This document shows positions 7,316-13,131 of a stretch of DNA of 13,835 nucleotides, piece after piece. The stretch spans positions 1-13,835 of the forward strand of contig CATWID010000049.1 in the NCBI GenBank assembly GCA_958350755.1, in the 5' to 3' direction. Numbering within the stretch: the first letter of the stretch is position 1; every line of letters starts with the position of its first letter. Made by a program: the position numbers and the translations under genes. Source of the stretch: an uncultured Collinsella sp. (GTDB lineage: Bacteria > Actinomycetota > Coriobacteriia > Coriobacteriales > Coriobacteriaceae). The notes beneath the pieces are model-generated. The model was not told where the DNA came from. It made no database searches and saw only the letters and a program-made list of their open reading frames with translations.

Positions 7316-8173
7316 TTACTCAACGACCTTGTCCGGCTGGATGAGCTCCTCGTAGTAGCTGATATGTTCGCGAGCGTCTTCAATCTCGGGCAGCAGGAAG
7401 TTGTAGATAACTTCGATGATCATCGTGGCGCTGATCTTGGAGAACGCAAAGTCGCCCGTCGTCAGCAGCGCTTCGTGGTTGACGGTATTAAAAGTGTAGT
7501 CTGCCAGGCGCGCGAGCGGGGATTTGCTGTCGCTGCTGATGACGACTACGGTTGCGCCGCAGTCGCGAGCCGCTTTTGCCATGCGATTCAAACGGCGCGA
7601 CTTGCCCGAGTTCGAAATCAGTACGATAACGTCACCCGGACGTAACGTGAGCGCAAAACCAATCGAGGTCTCGCTTATGGTGCTCGCCATGCAGCGCAGG
7701 CCCAGCTGCGAAAACTTAAACGTCGCATCGAGCGCGACCGCGTTCGTATTGCCCACAGCCGCAAACTCAATAACCCCTGCATGCTTAAGGGCATGCACAA
7801 CAGCCGCCAGCGTATCGTGGTCGATCCCGTCGATGGTCGCATTAAGCTCGCTCACCTTGGCAGCCAGGATGTTCTTGAGGCTCTGCTCCATATTGTCGAG
7901 CGAGACCTCGTCAGTCAGGCCCTCGTTGCGCTGGCTTTCCAAATCCCTCGCCAACGAAAACTGAAAGCTGCGGAAGCTGCCAAAGCCCAGCTTGCGGCAA
8001 AAGCGCGAAACCGTCGCCTCGGACGTGGCGGCGGCTCGTGAGAGCTGGGCGGCCGTCAGGCGCGGCGCCTCGGACTGGTGCTCCAATATATAGTCGACAA
8101 TGCGCTGCTCGGACTCGCTGTATCCCTGGTGGGTACTAATGAGGGAAAGTGCGCTCTTGCTACTATCGGTCAT
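7316..8173 (-). CDS. RpiR family transcriptional regulator (HTH + SIS domains)
   Basis: A 285-residue DNA-binding regulator. An HTH_6 domain fills about residues 1-80, with the helix-turn-helix around 38-63 (LTAAQLSRAAATSEATVSRF). A sugar-isomerase (SIS) sugar-phosphate-sensing domain follows, with FAAVGNTNAVALDATFKF and GDVIVLISNSGKSRRLNRM as its two half motifs. The frame extends 16 codons upstream, but AGGAG (complement of 8180-8184) seven nt ahead of ATG 8173 fixes the start. It is divergent from the fructose-type PTS gene and shares a 272-nt control region with several palindromes. Control of that PTS operon, and of itself, by a sugar phosphate is a reasonable inference. Fructose operons are more often controlled by DeoR or LacI-type proteins, so the effector is not certain. 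Confidence 0.9.
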   Translation of the reverse strand: MTDSSKSALSLISTHQGYSESEQRIVDYILEHQSEAPRLTAAQLSRAAATSEATVSRFCRKLGFGSFRSFQFSLARDLESQRNEGLTDEVSLDNMEQSLKNILAAKVSELNATIDGIDHDTLAAVVHALKHAGVIEFAAVGNTNAVALDATFKFSQLGLRCMASTISETSIGFALTLRPGDVIVLISNSGKSRRLNRMAKAARDCGATVVVISSDSKSPLARLADYTFNTVNHEALLTTGDFAFSKISATMIIEVIYNFLLPEIEDAREHISYYEELIQPDKVVE

Positions 8174-8221
8174 GGATGGCTCCTGGTTGGCATGAAAATC
8201 TAACTTGATTTGCAATGCCAT

Positions 8222-8227
8222 AGTATA
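8222..8227 (-). promoter_or_regulatory. Possible -10 box of the rpiR-type gene, inside a palindrome
   Basis: On the minus strand the sequence reads TATACT about 50 nt before the start codon; no strong -35 is seen. It lies in the middle of the inverted repeat AATGCC (8214-8219) / GGCATT (8230-8235), which would suit an autoregulatory operator. Confidence 0.4.
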
Positions 8228-8254
8228 CGGGCATTTTCAATCACAAGATACACC

Positions 8255-8282
8255 TTGCCGTTTCAAGTGTTGATGGTAAACT
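8255..8282 (+). promoter_or_regulatory. Possible promoter of the fructose-type PTS gene
   Basis: TTGCCG (8255-8260) and TAAACT (8277-8282) are spaced by 16 bp. A TG precedes the -10 by one base (TGG at 8274-8276), an extended -10 arrangement. The predicted start site would be near 8289, leaving a leader of about 155 nt before the ATG. Confidence 0.4.
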
Positions 8283-8318
8283 TTCACTTACCGTTTACGG
8301 TTATGAAAGAACCTTTCA
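8275..8318. promoter_or_regulatory. Palindromic operator candidates between rpiR-type gene and PTS gene
   Basis: Two exact palindromes lie next to the predicted PTS promoter: GGTAA-N8-TTACC (8275-8292) and TGAAAG-AAC-CTTTCA (8304-8318). A smaller one, ACCG-TTTA-CGGT, spans 8290-8301. RpiR-family proteins bind as dimers to inverted repeats, some of them TGAAA-spacer-TTTCA in form, so the second is the best operator candidate. Confidence 0.45.
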
Positions 8319-8383
8319 CCGGAGAATTGCGCCTTGTCTCTTCTCACGCGGACGGTAGGTTGGTATCTTTCAGTTGTGGAAAA

Positions 8384-8423
8384 GCGCGCAAGGATGCGCG
8401 TGTAGGGGAGCGCCTGCGGGCGC
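8384..8423 (+). other. Two GC-rich hairpins in the PTS gene leader
   Basis: CGCGC (8385-8389) pairs with GCGCG (8396-8400), leaving AAGGAT in the loop. GCGCC (8410-8414) pairs with GGCGC (8419-8423). Both lie just ahead of the ribosome-binding site (AAGGAGG, 8434-8440). No known riboswitch pattern was recognised. A role in mRNA stability or translation control is possible. Confidence 0.4.
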
Positions 8424-8445
8424 AGTACTCAAGAAGGAGGGACAC

Positions 8446-10449
8446 ATGGCTAAGTTTGACATCATCGCCGCCACCGGTTGCCCGACCGGCATCGCGCACA
8501 CCTTCATGGCGAAGGAGGCGCTGGAGAAGGCAGCTGCCGAGCGAGGTCTGACCATTAAGGTTGAGACCCATGGCCAGGTCGGTGTCGAGAACGAGCTCAC
8601 CAAGAGCGAGATCGCCGGTGCCAAGGCCGTCGTCGTCGCAGCCGATAAGGATGTCCAGGCGGAGCGTTTCGCCGGCAAGCGCATGGTTTCCGTTGGTGTT
8701 TCCAAGGCCCTGTCCGTTGAGGCAGCCGGTAAGCTGATCGACCGCGCGCTCGCCGCCAAGGGTGACGACTCGGTTGCGGCTGCTGCCGATGTCGAGGATG
8801 AGGTCGAGGAGAAGGAGTCCATCGGCCACATCATCTACAAGCACCTCATGAACGGCGTCAGCCACATGTTGGTCTTCGTCGTCGCCGGTGGTGTCCTGAC
8901 CGCCGTTTCGTTCCTGTGGGGCATCACGTCCTTCGATTCGACGGCGTCTGACTACAACAGCTTTGCCGCTATGCTCAAGATCATCGGCGGCATCGCCATG
9001 AACCTCATGGTTCCCGTGCTTTCCGCCTACATCGCCGAGTCCATCGGCAAGCGCCCGGCACTCGTCCCCGGCTTTGTTGCCGGTATGATCGCCATCCAGG
9101 GTCTGCCCGTTAACGCCGAGACCGGTATGATCGACGCCGGCGGCGCCGGCGTGGGCTTCGGTTTCCTGGGCGGCATCGTCGGCGGCTTCCTCGCTGGCTA
9201 TGTCATCCTGCTGCTCGAGAAGGTCTTCTCCAAGCTGCCCAAGAACCTGGACGGCCTCAAGGCTATCTTCCTGTACCCGCTGTTCTCGACTGCCATCGTC
9301 GGCCTGGTCATGCTCGGCATCTCCGGCCCCATGGCTGCCATCAACACCGCCATGATGGACTTCCTCAAGGGCCTGTCCGCCTCTGGCGCCATTGTCCTGG
9401 GCCTTGCCATCGGCTGCATGTGCGCCGTTGACATGGGCGGCCCGGTCAACAAGGCTGCTTACGTCACCGGTACCGCTATGCTCACCGAGGCCCTGGCCGC
9501 CGGCGTCGGCACCGACACCTACAACTTCGGCACCAACTTCATGGCTGCCGTCTCCGCCGCCTGCATCGTTCCGCCGCTGATCACCACCTTCGCTGTCGTT
9601 GTCGGCAAGAAGTACTTCAGCCAGGAGGATCACGACGCCGGTATCGTCAACCTCATTCTTGGTTGCACCCACATCACCGAGGGCGCCATTCCGTTCATGA
9701 CCAAGAACATCTGGCCGGTCATGCCCATCATGATGCTCGGTTCCTCCATCGCCTCGATCCTGACCATTATGTTCAACGTCCACGATCCGGCGCCCCACGG
9801 TGGCTTCCTGGTCCTGCCCGTTGTCGAGAACGGTCCGCTGTGGGTCCTCGCGATCCTCATCGGCGCTGTGGTCGGTGGCATCCTGTTCGTGGCCTTCAAG
9901 AAGTATGACTTCGAGAAGAACCAGAAGGCCGCTCCTGTAGCCAAGCCGGTTGAGGCTTCCAAGGCCGCTGCCGTTGAGGCCCCTAAGGCCGAGGCTGCCG
10001 ACTTCGTGAAGGTTGAGAATGTCTTTGTCGCCGAGGACTTCGCTTCTCGTGACGAGGCTCTGAGCTTCGTTTCCAACCAGGCTGTCAAGGCCGGTATCGC
10101 CAGCGACGCCGACGCCGTGATGAACGCCTTCCTGGCCCGCGAGGCCGAGGGCACCACGGGCATGATGGAGGGCTTCGCCATTCCGCATGCCAAGTCCGAC
10201 GCCATTACCGAGGCTGCCGTCATCGTCGTTAAGGACGAGTCCGGCGTGACCGGTTGGGACACCATGGACGGCGCTCCCGTCAACGTGGCTATCGCCCTGC
10301 TCATCCCCGGTGCACAGGCTGGCACCACGCACCTCAAGATCCTGTCCAAGGTCGCCGAGGCGCTCATGGACGAGGACTTCCGTGGCACCGTCAAGGGTTC
10401 CACCGACGCCGCCGAGATCGCCAAGACGATCAACGCCCGCCTGGTCTAA
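8446..10449 (+). CDS. fruA: PTS fructose-type transporter, fused IIB-IIC-IIA
   Basis: A membrane permease that takes up and phosphorylates sugar, most likely fructose to fructose-1-phosphate. Domain order in the 667-residue protein is IIB (about 1-105, active Cys12 in ATGCPTGIAHTFMA), IIC (about 126-490) and IIA (about 520-667, active His581 in FAIPHAKSD). The IIC part has some eight to nine hydrophobic segments plus the family motifs GGPVNKAAY and THITEGAIPF. A Lys/Ala/Glu/Pro linker joins IIC and IIA. The ATG at 8446 has AAGGAGG five nt upstream; the frame opens 24 codons earlier without support. The active residues of both cytosolic domains are present. It is followed by a terminator, so ptsH is probably transcribed separately. 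Substrate choice is inferred from the IIB motif and the neighbouring kinase gene. Related mannose-, mannitol- or 2-O-mannosylglycerate-like uptake cannot be excluded. Confidence 0.93.
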   Translation: MAKFDIIAATGCPTGIAHTFMAKEALEKAAAERGLTIKVETHGQVGVENELTKSEIAGAKAVVVAADKDVQAERFAGKRMVSVGVSKALSVEAAGKLIDRALAAKGDDSVAAAADVEDEVEEKESIGHIIYKHLMNGVSHMLVFVVAGGVLTAVSFLWGITSFDSTASDYNSFAAMLKIIGGIAMNLMVPVLSAYIAESIGKRPALVPGFVAGMIAIQGLPVNAETGMIDAGGAGVGFGFLGGIVGGFLAGYVILLLEKVFSKLPKNLDGLKAIFLYPLFSTAIVGLVMLGISGPMAAINTAMMDFLKGLSASGAIVLGLAIGCMCAVDMGGPVNKAAYVTGTAMLTEALAAGVGTDTYNFGTNFMAAVSAACIVPPLITTFAVVVGKKYFSQEDHDAGIVNLILGCTHITEGAIPFMTKNIWPVMPIMMLGSSIASILTIMFNVHDPAPHGGFLVLPVVENGPLWVLAILIGAVVGGILFVAFKKYDFEKNQKAAPVAKPVEASKAAAVEAPKAEAADFVKVENVFVAEDFASRDEALSFVSNQAVKAGIASDADAVMNAFLAREAEGTTGMMEGFAIPHAKSDAITEAAVIVVKDESGVTGWDTMDGAPVNVAIALLIPGAQAGTTHLKILSKVAEALMDEDFRGTVKGSTDAAEIAKTINARLV

Positions 10450-10484
10450 TCCCACAGTACGCGAATAACATCGCCCCCTGTAAC

Positions 10485-10520
10485 AAAGGCGAGGACTCCC
10501 TACGGGTCCTCGCCTTTTTT
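10485..10520 (+). terminator. Intrinsic terminator after the PTS gene
   Basis: GGCGAGGAC (10488-10496) pairs with GTCCTCGCC (10506-10514), followed by six Ts. The preceding AAA can pair with the first Ts. Confidence 0.93.
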
Positions 10521-10538
10521 CATACCACCCGGCACTCA

Positions 10539-10604
10539 GGGACGTTCCTTTCCTGCCGGCACCCCGGGACACTCCTTAGTCCCCGACAGGGCATAAATAG
10601 CCCT
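10539..10604. repeat. Degenerate direct repeat with two small hairpins
   Basis: GGGACGTTCCTTT (10539-10551) is repeated in altered form as GGGACACTCCTTA (10566-10578). The second copy forms a hairpin with GTCCC (10579-10583). AGGGC-ATAAATA-GCCCT (10588-10604) is a further perfect hairpin. No coding sequence is convincing here. It looks like a decayed intergenic repeat, but genome-wide copy number is unknown to me. Confidence 0.5.
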
Positions 10605-10688
10605 CATCGACTGAATCACCCACGCGAACAATAATTCAGCCAGAATTCCTTTTGCACGATATTTCTTGGACGGAAGCATGTTCCCGCA

Positions 10689-10817
10689 GCTCGCCTGCCG
10701 GGCGGGGCGGTTAAGTTTGTCGCGAGTTCCGCACGCAAAGGAAAGCACTTAATGTGCTTTCCGTCTTGCGCAGGACTGTAGAGCAGCAAACTTAACCGCC
10801 CCGCCCGGCAGGCGAGC
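10689..10817. repeat. Long perfect inverted repeat with nested hairpin
   Basis: The 31-nt arms 10689-10719 and 10787-10817 are exact reverse complements. They are GC-rich at the outer end (GCTCGCCTGCC...) and end in TTAAGTTTG at the inner end. The 67-nt spacer holds another perfect hairpin: GGAAAGCAC (10740-10748), loop TTAAT, GTGCTTTCC (10754-10762). A third, GGACAG-N10-CTGTCC (10818-10839), abuts the right arm. No T-run follows and no target-site duplication is seen at the edges. It could be a REP/BIME-like pair, a small non-autonomous mobile element, or a structured RNA. No open reading frame in it is convincing. Confidence 0.85.
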
Positions 10818-10882
10818 GGACAGCGAACGACATCTGTCCAACAATTCGTGCGAAACACAATGAAAAACCGTTTGATGTGAGT

Positions 10883-10888
10883 TAATAT
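10883..10888 (+). promoter_or_regulatory. Possible -10 region of the ptsH promoter
   Basis: An AT-rich stretch reads TAATAT at 10883-10888, overlapping TATAAA at 10886-10891, about 70 nt before the ptsH start. The -35 region is weak (ATGAAA, 10860-10865, 17-bp spacing). It overlaps TGAAA-N5-TTTGA at 10861-10875, a possible operator. Confidence 0.45.
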
Positions 10889-10906
10889 AAACAACGTCGT
10901 GAATCT

Positions 10907-10952
10907 GACTCCTGCCACATGCATGACAGGGGTTAAACACAAAAAAGGAGTC
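10907..10952 (+). promoter_or_regulatory. ptsH leader: sequence complementary to the Shine-Dalgarno region
   Basis: GACTCCT (10907-10913) is the exact complement of AGGAGTC (10946-10952), which holds the ptsH ribosome-binding site. Between them CCTG (10911-10914) can instead pair with CAGG (10927-10930). The two helices share the same CCT and so exclude each other. This is compatible with a translational on/off switch but has not been shown. Confidence 0.45.
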
Positions 10953-10956
10953 AATT

Positions 10957-11220
10957 ATGGTTTCTGAGAAGGCTACCCTCGTTAATCCTCAGGGTCTGCA
11001 CATGCGTCCGGCTGGTCTGTTCGCCTCCACCATGGGCAAGTACGCCTGTGACGTGACGGTCGTCACCCCCGAGAAGGAGGTCAACGGCAAGTCCCCGATG
11101 GCCCTCATGGCTGCTGGTATCCCCTGCGGCACCGAGGTCGAGGTCAAGTGCGACGGCGCCGACGAGGCCGAGGCTCTGGCTGCTGCCATCGAGCTCATCA
11201 AGAGCGGTCTTGGCGAGTAG
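10957..11220 (+). CDS. ptsH: Phosphocarrier protein HPr
   Basis: The small cytosolic carrier that passes phosphate from enzyme I to the sugar-specific IIA domains. The length, 87 residues, is standard. His15 sits in NPQGLHMRPAG, the enzyme I phosphorylation site. Ser46 is present in NGKSPMALMAAG, the site used by HPr kinase in Gram-positive catabolite repression. The next residue is Pro47 where Ile is common in Firmicutes. No hprK or ccpA gene is in this window. AAGGAG (10945-10950) is the ribosome-binding site. It precedes ptsI with a 127-nt gap that contains a hairpin, so HPr may be made in excess over enzyme I. Confidence 0.97.
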   Translation: MVSEKATLVNPQGLHMRPAGLFASTMGKYACDVTVVTPEKEVNGKSPMALMAAGIPCGTEVEVKCDGADEAEALAAAIELIKSGLGE

Positions 11221-11263
11221 AACTCAAACGGGTCGCATGTTGAACAACTAAGTTCATATTTGG

Positions 11264-11301
11264 GGGCGCAGTGACCTGTCTTAAGGTAGCTGCGCTCTTT
11301 T
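11264..11301 (+). terminator. Imperfect hairpin with T-run between ptsH and ptsI
   Basis: GCGCAG (11266-11271) pairs with CTGCGC (11290-11295), and the inner ACCT (11274-11277) with AGGT (11284-11287). TCTTTT follows. The interior mismatch suggests a partial terminator letting some transcripts continue into ptsI. Confidence 0.55.
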
Positions 11302-11347
11302 GTCATGGATATGGCAAAACGCTTTATCACATGACACGGAGAGAGGA

Positions 11348-13057
11348 ATGGGAATGTATCAGGGAGTCAACGCTTCCGAGGGCATCGGTATCGGCACCGT
11401 TATGGTCGCCGTCGATCCCGACTTGACGTTTGAGCCGCACGAGGTTGCTGATTCGGCAGCAGAGAAGGAACGCTATCAGACCGCTCTTTCGGTCTTCTGC
11501 GAGAAGACTCAGGCTCAGGCCGACCACATGAAGGAGACGGTGGGCGAGGCCGAGGCCGAGATCATGAGCGGACACATTGTCCTGGCTCAGGACCCGGGCA
11601 TGACCGACGCCATCAACGCCGCCATTGACGGTGGCACCTGCGCCGAGCAGGCGCTCATGGACACCTCGACCATGTTCGAGAACATGTTCCTGTCCATGGA
11701 CGACGAGATGTTCCGTCTGCGTGCGGCCGACATCGCCGACATCCGTACCGGCATTCTGGCCGAGTTGCTGGGTAAGGAGGTCGTCGACCTCTCCGTCCTG
11801 CCCGAGAACACCGTCGTTGTCGTGCACGACCTCACGCCGTCCATGACCGCCACGATCGATAAGGCGCACGTTGCCGGTATCGTCACCGAGACTGGTGGCC
11901 GCACGTCGCACTCCGCAATCATTGCGCGCGCCCTCGAGATCCCGGCTGTCCTTTCGGTTTCCAACAGCTGCACCGCACTGCGCAACGGCATGACCGTTGT
12001 CGTCGACGGTGGCAAGGGTATCGTCGAGGCCGATCCCGATGAGGAGACGCTCGCCGCTTACACTGCCAAGGCCGAGGCTTTCGCTGCCGAGAAGGCGGCT
12101 CTCGAGGCCTTCCGCGGCAAGCCGTCCGTGACTGCCGACGGCATCAAGAAGATCATTGCCTGCAACATCGGCAACCCCGATGACGTGCCCAACGCGCTCG
12201 ATCACGACGCCGAGGCTATCGGCCTGTTCCGTTCCGAGTTCCTGTTCATGGACTCTGCTGAGCTTCCTTCCGAGGAGGAGCAGTTCAACGCCTACCGTAA
12301 GGTCGCCAGCGCGCTCAAGGGCGCTCCGGTCATCATCCGCACGCTCGATGTGGGTGGCGACAAGGAGATTCCGTACCTGCACATGGTCAAGGAAGAGAAC
12401 CCCTTCATGGGCTTCCGCGCCGTGCGTTACTGCCTGGCCAACCCCGACCAGTACAAGGTCCAGCTCCGCGCCCTGCTGCGCGCCAGCGCCTTCGGTGACG
12501 TCAAGATCATGATCCCGCTCGTCACCTGCGTCGAGGAAGTCTTGGCTGTCAAGGAGCTCGTCGAGCAGTGCAAGGCCGAGCTGACCGAAGAGGGTCGCAA
12601 GTTCAACGAGAACATCGAGGTTGGCATCATGGTCGAGACGCCTGCCGCCTCGCTGCTCGCTGACCGCCTGGCCGAGGTCGCCGACTTCTTCTCCATCGGC
12701 ACCAACGACCTGATCGGCTACACCATGTGCGCCGACCGTGGCAACGACACCATCTCCAACCTGTACCAGGTTTACTATCCCGCCGTGCTCCGCTCGCTCA
12801 AGAACATCATCGAGAGCGGCGTGAAGGCCGGCATCATGGTCGGTATGTGCGGCGAGGCCGCTGCCGATCCGTTGCTCGAGCCGCTGCTGATCAGCTGGGG
12901 CCTGGAGGAGTTCTCGATGAGCGCTCCGTCCATCCTGCGCGCCCGCAAGACCATCAGCCAGTGGACCAAGGCCGAGTGCGACGAGCTCGCCGAGAAGGCG
13001 CTCGCCTGCAACACCGCTGCCGAGGTCAAGGCACTGCTCGAGTCCGCAGCTCGCTAA
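11348..13057 (+). CDS. ptsI: PTS enzyme I (phosphoenolpyruvate-protein phosphotransferase)
   Basis: Takes phosphate from phosphoenolpyruvate and passes it to HPr, the first step of all PTS uptake. The 569-residue protein has an N-terminal HPr-binding and phosphohistidine part with His188 in GGRTSHSAIIARALEIPAVL. A C-terminal PEP-binding barrel follows, with LFRSEFLFM, IGTNDLIGYTM and the active-site Cys501 in GMCGEAAADP. These positions correspond to His189 and Cys502 of the Escherichia coli enzyme. ATG 11348 has GGAG (11338-11341) six nt upstream. ATG 11354 (MYQGVNASEGIGIG) is a possible alternative start and fits the family beginning as well. The gene follows ptsH and is followed by a PfkB-type kinase gene. 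Confidence 0.97.
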   Translation: MGMYQGVNASEGIGIGTVMVAVDPDLTFEPHEVADSAAEKERYQTALSVFCEKTQAQADHMKETVGEAEAEIMSGHIVLAQDPGMTDAINAAIDGGTCAEQALMDTSTMFENMFLSMDDEMFRLRAADIADIRTGILAELLGKEVVDLSVLPENTVVVVHDLTPSMTATIDKAHVAGIVTETGGRTSHSAIIARALEIPAVLSVSNSCTALRNGMTVVVDGGKGIVEADPDEETLAAYTAKAEAFAAEKAALEAFRGKPSVTADGIKKIIACNIGNPDDVPNALDHDAEAIGLFRSEFLFMDSAELPSEEEQFNAYRKVASALKGAPVIIRTLDVGGDKEIPYLHMVKEENPFMGFRAVRYCLANPDQYKVQLRALLRASAFGDVKIMIPLVTCVEEVLAVKELVEQCKAELTEEGRKFNENIEVGIMVETPAASLLADRLAEVADFFSIGTNDLIGYTMCADRGNDTISNLYQVYYPAVLRSLKNIIESGVKAGIMVGMCGEAAADPLLEPLLISWGLEEFSMSAPSILRARKTISQWTKAECDELAEKALACNTAAEVKALLESAAR

Positions 13058-13074
13058 TTTGGTATCAGAGGTAA

Positions 13075-13107
13075 CCGCGTGGTTGGAATGGGCCGGCCAC
13101 GCGGCCC
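13075..13107 (+). other. Two mutually exclusive hairpins between ptsI and the kinase gene
   Basis: CCGCGTGG (13075-13082) pairs perfectly with CCACGCGG (13097-13104). Alternatively GGGCCG (13090-13095) pairs with CGGCCC (13102-13107). They overlap and cannot form together. No T-run follows, so this is not a standard terminator. A role in mRNA processing or partial read-through is possible. Confidence 0.5.
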
Positions 13108-13131
13108 TCACATATACAGGGGGTACTGTAA

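Noticed and set aside
8304..8318. Catabolite-responsive element (cre) for CcpA
   Set aside because: The site starts TGAAAG and ends TTTCA but is 15 long with a 3-nt centre and lacks the central CG of the cre consensus.
8384..8445. Riboswitch in the PTS leader
   Set aside because: Only simple GC hairpins are seen; no conserved riboswitch core was recognised.
8344..10572. 742-codon open frame on the minus strand opposite the PTS gene
   Set aside because: It is the antisense shadow of a codon-biased high-GC gene. The translation is Gly/Asp/His/Val-rich with no recognisable domain, while the + strand has all PTS motifs.
10677..10829. Target-site duplication around the long inverted repeat
   Set aside because: The bases outside the arms (TTCCCGCA left, GGACAGCG right) do not match, so insertion as a transposon is not directly supported.
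10536..10954. Small minus-strand frames of 63-112 codons across the PTS-ptsH gap
   Set aside because: They run through the terminator-proximal repeats and the long inverted repeat, lack good ribosome-binding sites and show no known domain. The sequence is better explained by palindromic elements.
11327..13111. 594-codon minus-strand frame opposite ptsI
   Set aside because: Same shadow effect; ptsI motifs on the + strand explain the sequence fully.
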